A stretch of DNA of 64,000 nt from assembly GCF_003097635.1 (NCBI RefSeq), contig NZ_QCZI01000005.1:62001-126000 (forward strand). The letters are read 5' to 3'. Made by a program: the position numbers and the translations under genes. The stretch is from Flavobacterium psychrotolerans. Its GTDB lineage: Bacteria > Bacteroidota > Bacteroidia > Flavobacteriales > Flavobacteriaceae. Positions within the stretch are counted from its first letter, which is position 1, and each line of letters starts with the position of its first letter. The notes under the pieces are model-generated. The model made no database searches. It was not told where the DNA came from and saw nothing but the letters and a program-made list of their open reading frames with translations. Of the stretch, positions 44,687 through 54,013 are shown piece by piece.

Positions 44687-45759
44687 TAATTATTATTAAA
44701 AAAATCGGTCAGTATTTTAATATATAAATCGACTCCTTCTTCAATTTCGTTGATGAATATAAATTCGTTTGCCGAGTGCGAACGCAAGCTTTCTCCAGGA
44801 CCTAACTTCAACGATTGGCAACTGATTACCGATTGATCCGAAAGGGTAGGTGAGCCGTAAGTTGTTCTTCCTAAGGCGATTCCGGCTTGTACTAATCCAT
44901 GCGCAACAGGAATAGATGAAGCGTTTAGATGCATCGATCTTGGCGTAACTTCGGCAGCTACATTTGCTTTTACGGTTGCTAAAATTTCCTGATTGTTGTA
45001 CCGGTCATTCACCCGAATATCGACAACCAAATGGCATTCGGCAGGAACAACGTTGTGCTGTTTCCCGGCAGAAATTTGGGTTACGGTCATTTTTACGGGA
45101 CCTAAAACATCGGAAATTTTTTCGAATTCAAAAGTTTTAAACCATTCGATTACGGGCATTGCATTGTAAATTGGATTGTCCGGATTGTGGTGTGCGGCAT
45201 GACTGGCAGTACCTTTTACGACAACATCGAGAACTAATAATCCTTTTTCGGCAACGGCCAATTGCATTAATGTGGGTTCACCAATGATGGCACAATCCAA
45301 TTCAGGTAAATGTTTCAAAACGCTGTTTAATCCATTTTTTCCGCTGCTTTCTTCTTCCGCGGAAGCTACCATTACGATATTGTAAGGCAGATTTTCGGCA
45401 GTATAAAAATGAGTGAAAGTGGCTATAAGCGAAACCAAACAACCGCCGGCATCATTGCTTCCGAGGCCAAATAATTTGCCGTCTTCTACAGCGGCTTCAA
45501 ACGGATCTTTCGTGTAACCTTGATTTGGTTTCACGGTATCGTGATGCGAATTGAGTAAAAGTGTTGGTTTAGCTTTGTCAAAATTTTTGTTGAAAGCCCA
45601 AATATTGTTGTTTTCTCTTTCGAAAGGAATGTTGTTCTGGGTAAACCAATTTTCGATTAAAAGTGCCGTTTGATCTTCTTCACTTGAAAAGGAAGGCGTT
45701 TCAATCAGTGCTTTTAATAGCGCAATGGCATCTTGGGTGAGGGTTGCTATGTTTTTCAT
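44686..45759 (-). CDS. argE: M20 peptidase, N-acyl-ornithine deacylase
   Basis: Removes the acyl group from N-acyl-ornithine or N-acyl-citrulline. The 357-residue M20 metallopeptidase has LLNSHHDTVKPN and GLGSNDAGGCLVSL (zinc ligands), MVASAEEESSGKNGL (catalytic Glu pair), EPTLMQLAVAEKGLL and a C-terminal HSANEFIFINEIEEGVDLY. In Bacteroidota with argF', deacylation acts after carbamoylation, on acylcitrulline. The acyl group (succinyl or acetyl) cannot be read from this sequence. It lies between argB and argH in the operon. Confidence 0.92.
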   Translation of the reverse strand: MKNIATLTQDAIALLKALIETPSFSSEEDQTALLIENWFTQNNIPFERENNNIWAFNKNFDKAKPTLLLNSHHDTVKPNQGYTKDPFEAAVEDGKLFGLGSNDAGGCLVSLIATFTHFYTAENLPYNIVMVASAEEESSGKNGLNSVLKHLPELDCAIIGEPTLMQLAVAEKGLLVLDVVVKGTASHAAHHNPDNPIYNAMPVIEWFKTFEFEKISDVLGPVKMTVTQISAGKQHNVVPAECHLVVDIRVNDRYNNQEILATVKANVAAEVTPRSMHLNASSIPVAHGLVQAGIALGRTTYGSPTLSDQSVISCQSLKLGPGESLRSHSANEFIFINEIEEGVDLYIKILTDFFNNN

Positions 45760-45767
45760 ATTTTAAT

Positions 45768-45845
45768 TTGCCACAAAGGCACAAAGTCACGAATTTTTTT
45801 TAAAATTAAATTGAAATATAAAATTCGTGTAAATCTGTGAAATCT
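45768..45845. repeat. Dispersed repeat in the argE-argB gap
   Basis: TTTGCCACAAAGGCACAAAG followed by TCACGAA is matched on the opposite strand just before kdsB (19168-19200) with few differences, and is followed here by the phrase TGTAAATCTGTGAAATCTGTG. It is a short degenerate intergenic repeat with no coding potential. Confidence 0.5.
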
Positions 45846-45858
45846 GTGTTTAACTTTT

Positions 45859-46662
45859 TTATAATTCGATGCTTGTACAAATAGACTTCGAGTCTTTCAA
45901 CATTCTATGATGCCCAATTTTTATTTTTTGAACTCCTTTGGATAAACTGTTGAAACAGTTGTCCAGTTTAGGAATCATACCGGAATGTATCGCTTTTTCT
46001 GCTTTTAATTTGGAATACAACTCCTGATTTATGTTTTCAATTACGGAAGAATCATCCTCGGCATCGTATAAAACACCTGGTTTTTCGAAGCAATAGTTTA
46101 AGGTTACTTCAAATACTTGTGATAAGGCAATGGCCAATTCGCTGGCAATCGTATCAGCATTAGTGTTTAGCAATTGTCCTTTTTTATCGTGCGTTATGGC
46201 ACAAAATACAGGAACAATTCCATTAGCAATTAAAGTGTCTAATAATGTGGTATTTACTTTTTGCACATCACCAACAAATCCATAATCAATTGTTGGATGG
46301 TTTCTTTTGGTGGATTGAATCAAATTTCCATCGGCACCCGAAAAACCCATTGCATTGGTAGTAGTAGCTTGTAATTGAGCCACGATATTTTTGTTGATTT
46401 GTCCTGCATAAATCATCACGACAACATCAAGCATGGCAGCATCGGTAATGCGTCGCCCGTCAATCATTTGAGGAGTCAAACCGATGCTTTGCGCCATTTT
46501 AGTGGCCGATTTTCCGCCACCGTGAACGAGAATTTTATTTCCATCTATCTTTGAAAAATTCGATAAAAACTGCGATAATTCTGTTGGATTATCGATGATG
46601 TTTCCACCAATTTTTATGATTGAAAGAGGATTTGGGTTCTGGGTTTTGGGTTTTGGACTCAT
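45859..46662 (-). CDS. argB: N-acylglutamate kinase
   Basis: Phosphorylates N-acetyl- or N-succinyl-glutamate. The 267-residue amino-acid kinase has IKIGGNIIDN, ILVHGGGKSATKMAQSIGL, the substrate region MIDGRRITDAAMLDVVVMIY and LNTNADTIASELAIAL, and AIHSGMIPKLDNCF near the end. Charged residues at the start (SPKPKTQNP) precede the fold. It begins 5 bp after the argF' stop. Proximity of argF' makes a succinylated or acetylated-citrulline route likely. Confidence 0.93.
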   Translation of the reverse strand: MSPKPKTQNPNPLSIIKIGGNIIDNPTELSQFLSNFSKIDGNKILVHGGGKSATKMAQSIGLTPQMIDGRRITDAAMLDVVVMIYAGQINKNIVAQLQATTTNAMGFSGADGNLIQSTKRNHPTIDYGFVGDVQKVNTTLLDTLIANGIVPVFCAITHDKKGQLLNTNADTIASELAIALSQVFEVTLNYCFEKPGVLYDAEDDSSVIENINQELYSKLKAEKAIHSGMIPKLDNCFNSLSKGVQKIKIGHHRMLKDSKSICTSIEL

Positions 46663-46667
46663 TTCTA

Positions 46668-47657
46668 CTATTTTAAAAGTCTTTTTTCTTTTTTCTTTTC
46701 TCTATTTTCTATTTTCTTCAAAATCTTTTGCAATACTAATTGGGCTGAATACGTTCTGTTGTTAGCTTGTTCGATAACAATTGAATTTTCGCTGTCAATC
46801 ACCTCGTCAGTCACAATTACGTTTCTTCTTACCGGCAAACAGTGCATAAATTTGGCATTGTTGGTTAGTTTCATTTTGTCGGCAGAAACCGTCCAATTCG
46901 GGTCGGAATTCGTTATTTTTCCGTAGTCGTTATAATTGCTCCAGTTTTTGGCATAGATAAAATCGGCATTTTCGAATGCTTTATTTTGGTCGTATTCAAT
47001 TTTGGAATCTTTGGTAATTTCGGGATTCAATTCGTAACCTTCAGGATGCGTAATCACAAAGTCCATATTTTCTTGTTTTTGCATCATTTCCACAAAAGAA
47101 TTGGGAACTGCCTGTGGCAACGCTCTTGGATGTGGCGCCCAGGTCAAAACCACTTTTGGTCTGTGTTTGGTTTTGTGTTCTTCCATTGTAATGGCGTCAG
47201 CAAGGGATTGCAATGGATGACCGGTGCAACCTTCCATATTGACGATAGGAACGGTAGCATATTTCATAAAACCAGCCAAAACAGTTTCTGCATTATCTTT
47301 TTCTTTGTCAACTAATCCAGCAAAAGCTCTGATGGCAATGATGTCACAATATTGCGAAACCACCGCCGCCGCTTCTTTGATATGTTCCGAAGCTCCAGAA
47401 TTCATAATCGCACCGTCTTCAAATTCTAGTGTCCAACCTTCATTGGTAAAATTCATGACCATCACGTTCATTCCCAAATTCAAGGCTGCTTTTTGCGTAC
47501 TCAAACGGGTTCTTAGACTCGGATTAAAAAACAACATTCCTAAGGTTTTGTTTTTTCCTAGTTTTTTGTGTTTGAGTGGATTTTTTTTAATTTTTAGTGC
47601 TTCTTTTACCCATTCGGAGAGCGAATCTATATCTTTTATTGAGGTGTAGTTCATCAT
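46668..47657 (-). CDS. argF': N-acyl-L-ornithine carbamoyltransferase (argF' type)
   Basis: Carbamoylates an N-acylated ornithine rather than free ornithine, the variant first described in Bacteroides (succinyl) and Xanthomonas (acetyl). The 329-residue protein has FFNPSLRTRLSTQKA (carbamoyl-phosphate site), GCTGHPLQSLADAIT and MHCLPVRRNVIVTDEV. The loop FTNEGWTLEFEDGAIMNSGASEH is unlike that of normal OTCases and contacts the acyl group in this subfamily; I cannot decide succinyl versus acetyl. The ATG at 47655-47657 shares one base with the proB stop. Confidence 0.9.
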   Translation of the reverse strand: MMNYTSIKDIDSLSEWVKEALKIKKNPLKHKKLGKNKTLGMLFFNPSLRTRLSTQKAALNLGMNVMVMNFTNEGWTLEFEDGAIMNSGASEHIKEAAAVVSQYCDIIAIRAFAGLVDKEKDNAETVLAGFMKYATVPIVNMEGCTGHPLQSLADAITMEEHKTKHRPKVVLTWAPHPRALPQAVPNSFVEMMQKQENMDFVITHPEGYELNPEITKDSKIEYDQNKAFENADFIYAKNWSNYNDYGKITNSDPNWTVSADKMKLTNNAKFMHCLPVRRNVIVTDEVIDSENSIVIEQANNRTYSAQLVLQKILKKIENREKKKEKRLLK

Positions 47658-48427
47658 TATATGATTTTTGTGAAGGAAATTTCATTATTCAGTGCTTTCA
47701 AAATAAAGTTGTCTTCCAAACCGTTGATAATCCAGGTTTCGATGTTTGCTGCTTTGGCAATAGCCGCCGAATCAATTTTCGATTGCATTCCGCCGGTTCC
47801 GTGGGAAGATTTCGAATCTCCGATTTCTTTTTGTAAAAGCTGTAAATCTGTTACTAATTCAATGGTTTCAGGAACTTCATCGTTGAAAGTTGCTTTGGTG
47901 TAAATTCCGTTGGTATTTGTGGCAATAATCAGAATGTCAACGTTTAACAAAACTGCCGTTAAAGCCGCTAATTTATCGTTATCGCCAAACTGAATTTCAT
48001 CCGTCGCAACAGTATCATTTTCATTAATAATTGGAATATAACTGTTTTTTACCAATACATTTATCGTATTTACGATATTGAGTTTGGTTTGTTTTTTTTC
48101 AAAATCAGAATAAGAAAGTAAACATTGTGAAGTATGCAAACCCAAATCGCTGAAATTTTCGTGATAAATTCGCATTAAATGGGGCTGACCAATAGAAGCC
48201 AAGGCTTGTTTTACAAAAACATCTTTGTCGTGATTGTCCAGTTTTACAAACTGTTTTGCAGCAGCAATGGCACCGGAACTCACGATTATAAACTCATATT
48301 CGTCTTGTAAAGCGGCAATTTGCATACCAATATCTTCAATCTTTCCTCTCGAAATATGATTGGTTTCCTTGGTTAGTGTGTTACTGCCTAACTTCAATAA
48401 GATTCTTTTTTTACCTGATTTGTCCAT
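47657..48427 (-). CDS. proB: Glutamate 5-kinase, short form
   Basis: Makes gamma-glutamyl phosphate, the first step of proline synthesis. The 256-residue amino-acid kinase has LLKLGSNTLT, IIVSSGAIAAAKQFV, LLSYSDFEKKQTKLNIVNTI, IPIINENDTVATDEIQFGDNDKLAAL and HGTGGMQSKIDSAAIAK. The C-terminal PUA domain of E. coli ProB is missing, as in many Bacteroidota. It overlaps proA by 17 bp upstream and argF' by 1 bp downstream, so these are tightly coupled. Confidence 0.94.
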   Translation of the reverse strand: MDKSGKKRILLKLGSNTLTKETNHISRGKIEDIGMQIAALQDEYEFIIVSSGAIAAAKQFVKLDNHDKDVFVKQALASIGQPHLMRIYHENFSDLGLHTSQCLLSYSDFEKKQTKLNIVNTINVLVKNSYIPIINENDTVATDEIQFGDNDKLAALTAVLLNVDILIIATNTNGIYTKATFNDEVPETIELVTDLQLLQKEIGDSKSSHGTGGMQSKIDSAAIAKAANIETWIINGLEDNFILKALNNEISFTKII

Positions 48428-49607
48428 TTCCGTAAATATACCATTTATTAGTCACTAAATGTTGCAATCCTATTGGGCCGCGTTGGTGCAATTTGTCCGT
48501 GCTTATCGCCAATTCTCCGCCAAGACCAAATTGACCTCCATCTGTGAATCGGGTGGAAGCATTTTGATAAACTGCCGCACAATCTACTTGCTCCATAAAT
48601 TGTAGTGCAATTGCGTTGTTTTCCGTAATAATCGAAGCCGAGTGTCCGCCGCAATATTGGTTGATTTTTGCAATGGCTTCCTCGTTAGAATCCACAATTC
48701 CAATGACAATTTTATAATTTAAAAACTCTTCGTACCAAATCAAATCCGATTCAATTTGAGGAACATTTGTTGCTTTTGAAATATTTTCGTCTCCCAAAAC
48801 TTCAACCTTATATTTCTGTAATTCAGCAACCAAATTAGTTGCGAACTCCTGCCAGTTTTCTAAATTGGAATCAATTAAAACTTTATCCAAAGCATTGCAA
48901 ACTCCAATATTCGTTGTTTTTCCGTTGATGATGATGTCCAATGCTTTTTGTAAATCGGCTTCCTTATTTACATAAACAAAATTATTTCCCCGACCGCTGA
49001 CAATTACCGGGCAAGTTGCGTGTCTCTTGGTAAAAGCAATTAATTGCTCGCCGCCACGGGGAACGATTAAATCTATTTTTTGTGTTGGTTTCTCTAAAAA
49101 TGCTTGTGTTTCTTCCCGATTATAATTCAAATATTCCACCCAATCTTTAGCAATATTGTTTTCTTCTAAAGCTTGGTGCCAAAGAGAAACAATTTTCAAA
49201 TTGGACAATAAAGATTCTTTTCCGCCTTTCAGCAAAATCTTATTTCCAGATTTGAAAGCGATTCCGCCAGCTTCAACAGTCACGTCAGGTCTGGATTCGT
49301 AAATAATCATTATCGTTCCAAAAGCTGCTGTTTTATTGATGATTTTCAAACCGTTTTCGTGGTCGAAATTGAATCTTTCCACTCCAACAGGATCTTCTTG
49401 GCTAGCCAATTGTTGCATGGACAAAATCATCCCGTCAATTTTGGCATCATCAACGAGCAAACGTTTTTCCATAGCCAAATCTTCGCCAGAATAATTATTC
49501 AAATCCTGTTGGTTTACGGTTTTAATGTTGTCCCTTTCTTGTTCTAAAAGTTCCGCCATTCGGCTTAAAACCGCATTTCTTTTTTCTATGGATAATAATG
49601 TGTTCAT
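48411..49607 (-). CDS. proA: Glutamate-5-semialdehyde dehydrogenase
   Basis: NADPH-dependent reduction of glutamyl phosphate in proline synthesis. The 398-residue enzyme has GTIMIIYESRPDVTVEAGGIAFKSGNKILLKGGKE, LIVPRGGEQLIAF and the catalytic cysteine in TTNIGVCNALDKVLID, ending with SIWSWRR-free GGQFGLGGELAISTDKLHQRGPIGLQHL. It overlaps proB by 17 bp. Its presence between argD and argF' makes arginine and proline synthesis from glutamate one operon. Confidence 0.95.
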   Translation of the reverse strand: MNTLLSIEKRNAVLSRMAELLEQERDNIKTVNQQDLNNYSGEDLAMEKRLLVDDAKIDGMILSMQQLASQEDPVGVERFNFDHENGLKIINKTAAFGTIMIIYESRPDVTVEAGGIAFKSGNKILLKGGKESLLSNLKIVSLWHQALEENNIAKDWVEYLNYNREETQAFLEKPTQKIDLIVPRGGEQLIAFTKRHATCPVIVSGRGNNFVYVNKEADLQKALDIIINGKTTNIGVCNALDKVLIDSNLENWQEFATNLVAELQKYKVEVLGDENISKATNVPQIESDLIWYEEFLNYKIVIGIVDSNEEAIAKINQYCGGHSASIITENNAIALQFMEQVDCAAVYQNASTRFTDGGQFGLGGELAISTDKLHQRGPIGLQHLVTNKWYIYGNGQIR

Positions 49608-49638
49608 TTTTCTTGTTTATTTTCTTTTGCGGAGCGTA

Positions 49639-50775
49639 TTATTTTAATTCAGCCAAAGTTTCTTTCAAAGCGACGATAAAGGTATCAATATCCGTTTTCT
49701 TAATTGTTAACGGCGGCAAAATTCGCAATAAGTTTTTGTTATTGGCATTTCCTGTAAAAATATGCTTTTCGATAATCAGTTTTTTACGTAATTCAGAAAC
49801 GTCAAAAGCGAATTCAGCTCCCAACATCAATCCTTTTCCTTTCACTTTGACAACTTCTGGGACTGCTTTAATGGCTTTCAAAAAATAGGTGTAAACCTCG
49901 TTTACATTTGCCATCAATTTTTCTTTATCAATTACTTCCAAAACGGCAATTCCCGCTGCACAAGCCAAATGGCTTCCGCCAAAAGTGGTGCCCAATAATC
50001 CGTAACTGGCAGTGAATTTTGGAGAAATCAGGATTCCTCCAATCGGGAAACCGTTCCCCATTCCTTTGGCAAGCGAGATAATATCGGCCTTTATATTATG
50101 ATGTTGATGGGCGAAAAACTTTCCGCTTCTTCCGTATCCTGATTGTACTTCGTCTAAAATTAGAACGACATCGTATTTGGCACAAACTTTTTCCAAAGCT
50201 TGAAAAAATTCAGTTGTTCCTTCATCTAACCCGCCCACACCCTGAATTCCTTCGATAATTACACAGGTAACATCTCCTTTTTTGAGTTCGGCTTCTACCA
50301 ATTCGATATTATTTAAAGGCAAGAAAGTAACGACTTGTTGGGCGTTGATTGGTGCCACAATTTTTTTGTTATCCGTTGCCGCAACCGCCGCCGAAGTTCG
50401 TCCGTGAAAGGAATTATCAAAAGCAATGACACGCGATTTTCCGTTGTGAAAAGAGGCTAATTTCAGCGCATTTTCATTGGCTTCGGCACCAGAACTACAC
50501 AAGAATAAAGAGTAATCTTTCAGTCCTGACAATTTTCCTAGTTTTTCGGCTAGTTCCACTTGTAAAGGATTTTGGATAGCATTGGAATAAAACCCAATAT
50601 TATCCAATTGATTTTTTAATTTGGAAACATATTCTGGATGCGTATGACCAATGGAAATCACACCGTGACCGCCGTATAAATCTAAATATTCCACGCCGTT
50701 TTTGTCTATAATTTTGCAATTTAATGCTTTTACAGGCGTGATGTTGTATAATGGATAAACGTTGAATAAGTTCAT
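49639..50775 (-). CDS. argD: N-acylornithine aminotransferase
   Basis: PLP enzyme that aminates N-acylglutamate semialdehyde. The start at 50775 (MNLFNVYPLYNITPVKALNC) is preferred; a frame extension upstream runs through a GC-rich hairpin and is rejected. Class III features are LDLYGGHGVISIGHTHP, FCSSGAEANENALKLA-like LCSSGAEANENALKLASF, FHGRTSAAVAAT, VILDEVQSGYGRSG and the PLP lysine in IISLAKGMGNGFPIGG. Length 378 residues is normal. It sits between argC and proA. Confidence 0.94.
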   Translation of the reverse strand: MNLFNVYPLYNITPVKALNCKIIDKNGVEYLDLYGGHGVISIGHTHPEYVSKLKNQLDNIGFYSNAIQNPLQVELAEKLGKLSGLKDYSLFLCSSGAEANENALKLASFHNGKSRVIAFDNSFHGRTSAAVAATDNKKIVAPINAQQVVTFLPLNNIELVEAELKKGDVTCVIIEGIQGVGGLDEGTTEFFQALEKVCAKYDVVLILDEVQSGYGRSGKFFAHQHHNIKADIISLAKGMGNGFPIGGILISPKFTASYGLLGTTFGGSHLACAAGIAVLEVIDKEKLMANVNEVYTYFLKAIKAVPEVVKVKGKGLMLGAEFAFDVSELRKKLIIEKHIFTGNANNKNLLRILPPLTIKKTDIDTFIVALKETLAELK

Positions 50776-50792
50776 AGTATTCCTCCCCCTAA

Positions 50793-50895
50793 CCCCCTCC
50801 GAAGGAGGGGGGATAAAAACGTACAACGAGGGGAATTGCTTTTATATGTTTATAATTATTTATTAGTTGCTCAACTCCCTCCCCTTTGGGGAGGG
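50793..50895. repeat. Two GC-rich hairpins between argC and argD
   Basis: CCCCCTCC GAA GGAGGGGG (50793-50811) and CCCTCCCC TTT GGGGAGGG (50877-50895) are perfect 8-bp stems with 3-base loops, standing out in an AT-rich genome. They flank a 65-bp AT-rich stretch. They may modulate expression between argC and argD or be remnants of a dispersed repeat. Confidence 0.7.
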
Positions 50896-50897
50896 GA

Positions 50898-51875
50898 TTA
50901 AAATCCGCTTGGTTTCAAATGCAATCCTGTATTTTCTTCCAATCCAAACATCAAATTCATATTCTGAATGGCTTGTCCCGAAGCTCCTTTTACTAAATTA
51001 TCAATAATAGAAGTTATCAATAATCGGTTTCCTTTTTTCATTAAACTGATAATACATTTGTTCGTTTGCACCACTTGTTTCATATTAATGGCTGTGGTGG
51101 TAACGGTTACGAAGGGTTGATCTTTGTAAAAAACTTCGTATTTTTTCACTATATCTTCTAAACTTTCTTCGATAGTTGTATATAAAGTGGCGAAAATTCC
51201 TCTGGCAAAATCGCCTCTGTTCGGAACAAAAATTAATTCGTTTTTATATGTTGCTTGCAATTGATTCACACTTTGGTTTATTTCGCCCAAATGTTGATGA
51301 TCAAAAGCTTTATAATGCGACATATTATTCGATCTCCAACTAAAATGTGTCGTTTCAGAAGGCGTAACTCCTGCACCAGTACTTCCTGTCGTGGCATTGA
51401 TGTGTACGTCGGTTGTCAATAAATTGGCTTTCGCCAAAGGCAATAAAGCCAACTGAATAGCAGTTGCAAAACAACCTGGATTGGCAATATAATTCGCTTT
51501 TTTTATCGATTTTTTATTCAATTCGGGCAAACCATAAACAAAAGATTTTCCGTCGAAATCTTTGTCTTTTGTTAAACGAAAATCATTTCCTAAATCGATG
51601 ATTTTGGTATGGCTTGCAAATTGATTTTGTTCTAAAAATGCTTTTGATTTTCCGTGACCTAAACACAAGAAAACAACATTTACATTGGGATTCACGGTGT
51701 TGGTAAAATTCATTTCGATATCGCCAAGCAAATCGTGATGTGCTATCGAAAGTGGTTTTCCAGCATTTGTCGTGCTATATACAAAATCGATTTTGGCATT
51801 GGGATGAAACATCAATATTCTGATGAGTTCGCCAGCCGTGTAACCTGAACCGCCAATTATTCCAATATTAATCAT
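50898..51875 (-). CDS. argC: N-acyl-gamma-glutamyl-phosphate reductase
   Basis: Reduces N-acylglutamyl phosphate with NADPH. The 325-residue protein starts with the cofactor motif INIGIIGGSGYTAGELIRIL. It has the active-site cysteine in YIANPGCFATAIQLALLPL, TTGSTGAGVTPSETTHFSWR and the histidine region AFDHQHLGEI. It overlaps argG by 8 bp and is followed by the hairpin pair before argD. The family is ordinary in length. Confidence 0.96.
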   Translation of the reverse strand: MINIGIIGGSGYTAGELIRILMFHPNAKIDFVYSTTNAGKPLSIAHHDLLGDIEMNFTNTVNPNVNVVFLCLGHGKSKAFLEQNQFASHTKIIDLGNDFRLTKDKDFDGKSFVYGLPELNKKSIKKANYIANPGCFATAIQLALLPLAKANLLTTDVHINATTGSTGAGVTPSETTHFSWRSNNMSHYKAFDHQHLGEINQSVNQLQATYKNELIFVPNRGDFARGIFATLYTTIEESLEDIVKKYEVFYKDQPFVTVTTTAINMKQVVQTNKCIISLMKKGNRLLITSIIDNLVKGASGQAIQNMNLMFGLEENTGLHLKPSGF

Positions 51876-53061
51876 AGCTTAAATCATTTACTGATGAAAA
51901 TATGTTTTGTGCATTCCCTAAAATCTTGATAAATCCTTTTGCATCATCTGATGTCCAAGCGTTGTTCATTTCTCCGTATTGACCAAAACCAGTATTCATC
52001 AAATCATTTTTCGATTCGATTCCGTCAAGCGAAAAATGATATGGTTTCAAGGATACGGTTACGGTTCCGTTTACCGTTTCTTGAGTCGATTCAAGGAAAG
52101 TTTCAATATTTCTCATCACAGGATCAAGGAATTGTCCTTCGTGAAACAGCATTCCGTACCAATTTCCCAGTTGTTCTTTCCAGTATTGTTGCCATTTACC
52201 AAGCGTGTGTTTCTCTAATAAATGGTGTGCTTTGATGATAATTAAAGGAGCAGCAGCTTCAAAACCAACTCTTCCTTTGATTCCGATTATGGTATCGCCA
52301 ACGTGAATGTCTCTACCAATGGCATAAGCAGTAGCTAGTTTTTCTAGAGCCACAATATTGTTGGATGGTTTGTCTTTTTTACCATTTACGGCAACTAATT
52401 GTCCTTTTACGAATTCTAAAGTTACTTTTTCTTCGTCTTCTTTTTGCAATTGCGAAGGATAGGCTTCGCTAGGAAGTGGAAGGTTTGAAGTTAATGTTTC
52501 TTTTCCTCCAACACTGGTTCCCCACAATCCTTTATTAATGGAATATTGTGCTTTTTCCCAAGAATATTCTACGCCATTGGCTTGTAAATAGGCCACCTCT
52601 TCTTGTCTTGACAATTTCAAGTCACGAATAGGAGTGATGATTTCAATTTCGGGAGCAATGGTTTGGAAAATCAAATCAAAACGAATTTGGTCGTTTCCAG
52701 CTCCAGTACTTCCGTGAGCAATTGCATTAGCCCCAACAGATTTTGCATATTTTATGGCTTCCATAGCTTGAAAAACACGCTCCGCACTTACAGACAATGG
52801 GTAAGTGTTGTTTTTCAATACATTACCATAAATTAAATACTTAATAGCTTTATCATAATATTTGTCAACGATAGTCAAATTAGCGTGTTTTGCACTACCC
52901 AATTCGTACGCTCTTTCTTCGATTGCAGTTAATTCGGCTTCATCAAATCCACCGGTATTTATTAATACGGTATGAACTTCATATCCTTTTTCGTTTTTTA
53001 AATATTTAAGACAATATGAGGTGTCTAATCCTCCGCTGTATGCTAAAACTACTTTTTTCAT
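51868..53061 (-). CDS. argG: Argininosuccinate synthase
   Basis: ATP-dependent condensation of citrulline and aspartate. The 397-residue protein starts VVLAYSGGLDTSYCLKYL (PP-loop) and contains IAHGSTGAGNDQIRFDL, WGTSVGGKETL and VGDTIIGIKGRVGFEAAAP. It is the second gene of the operon, 96 bp after the GNAT gene. The gap between them contains short direct repeats. ArgG overlaps argC by 8 bp. Confidence 0.96.
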   Translation of the reverse strand: MKKVVLAYSGGLDTSYCLKYLKNEKGYEVHTVLINTGGFDEAELTAIEERAYELGSAKHANLTIVDKYYDKAIKYLIYGNVLKNNTYPLSVSAERVFQAMEAIKYAKSVGANAIAHGSTGAGNDQIRFDLIFQTIAPEIEIITPIRDLKLSRQEEVAYLQANGVEYSWEKAQYSINKGLWGTSVGGKETLTSNLPLPSEAYPSQLQKEDEEKVTLEFVKGQLVAVNGKKDKPSNNIVALEKLATAYAIGRDIHVGDTIIGIKGRVGFEAAAPLIIIKAHHLLEKHTLGKWQQYWKEQLGNWYGMLFHEGQFLDPVMRNIETFLESTQETVNGTVTVSLKPYHFSLDGIESKNDLMNTGFGQYGEMNNAWTSDDAKGFIKILGNAQNIFSSVNDLSYD

Positions 53062-53157
53062 TTTTTTAAGTTTTTGGCTAATCGCTTTTGGCTAATCGCT
53101 TTGTTGTTATTTAGTTTTTAGAGGCTAATGGCTAAATGCCAAAAGCCAATGATGTAA
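53062..53157. repeat. Short direct repeats in the GNAT-argG gap
   Basis: TTTTGGCTAATCGC occurs twice in tandem (from about 53074), followed by a partly inverted GGCTAATGGCTAAATGCC. No coding potential. Confidence 0.4.
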
Positions 53158-53775
53158 TTATTTTTTTAAGAAAAGTGCTTGTTTTATTTCTTTTAGTCTG
53201 TTCCAAATCCGGACGTTGAAAGGATGTTTTGGCGGGTTTTTTGGTTTTTCTTTTGGATCATAAAGCATTCCGGTACATAAGCACATTTTATTGTCTTTGC
53301 TTTGCAATATTTCAAAATTCGTACAGGTTTTACAACCTGCCCAAAAACTTGGGTCGGTCGTTAATTCAGAGAACGGAACGGGTTTGTATCCTAAATCGGA
53401 ATTGATTTTCATTACCGCTAAACCAGTCGTGATTCCAAATACTTTGGCTTCTGGATACTTTTTTAAGGAGTAATCAAAAACGAATGATTTTATTTTTTTG
53501 GCTAAGCCCAAGTTTCTGTAATCGGGATGCACTATTAACCCAGAATGCGCCACAAATTTGCCATGTTGCCAACTTTCAATGTAGCAAAAACCAGCAAATT
53601 TACCATCGATTAAAGCAATGACAGCATCTTTGCTTTCCATCTTTTTTTGAATATATTCAGGAGTTCTTTTAGCTATTCCTGTTCCCCTCAATAAGGCAGA
53701 TGTTTCAATAGTATCGCAAATTTCCTGCGAATATTTATAATGCTCTTCCTGAGTTATAACAATAGAGATATTCAT
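53158..53775 (-). CDS. GNAT acyltransferase at the head of the arginine operon
   Basis: A 205-residue GNAT-fold protein: acetyl-CoA loop HSGLIVHPDYRNLGLAKKIKSF near residues 79-100 and a second half with KVFGITTGLAVMKINSDLGY. Two cysteine pairs (CKTC and CLC, about residues 153-172) could bind a metal. No argA or argJ is otherwise present in the operon, so this gene is the best candidate for the N-acylglutamate synthase that starts the pathway; that role is inferred from position only. It is preceded by a 450-bp leader region with a strong promoter. Confidence 0.75.
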   Translation of the reverse strand: MNISIVITQEEHYKYSQEICDTIETSALLRGTGIAKRTPEYIQKKMESKDAVIALIDGKFAGFCYIESWQHGKFVAHSGLIVHPDYRNLGLAKKIKSFVFDYSLKKYPEAKVFGITTGLAVMKINSDLGYKPVPFSELTTDPSFWAGCKTCTNFEILQSKDNKMCLCTGMLYDPKEKPKNPPKHPFNVRIWNRLKEIKQALFLKK

Positions 53776-54013
53776 TTCAAGAGTTGAAGTTAAAGTTAAA
53801 AAATAAAATATTTATTGGTTGTAATAGATTGATTTTACGCAAGTCAATTGTGCCAAAATCACAACAGATTATTCTCGAAAAAATTAAAGAGTAAGCGAAT
53901 AATTCGAAAATAATAAGATTTTTAGTGTCTAGTAACCGAATCGTAAACAGTGATGATTTCAAAATGGTAAGAATGAAAATGAATAAAAATAAACAAACAC
54001 TTTTTGGAAACTA

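Noticed and set aside
50776..50826. N-terminal extension of argD
   Set aside because: It crosses a GC-rich hairpin and is not part of the aminotransferase family.
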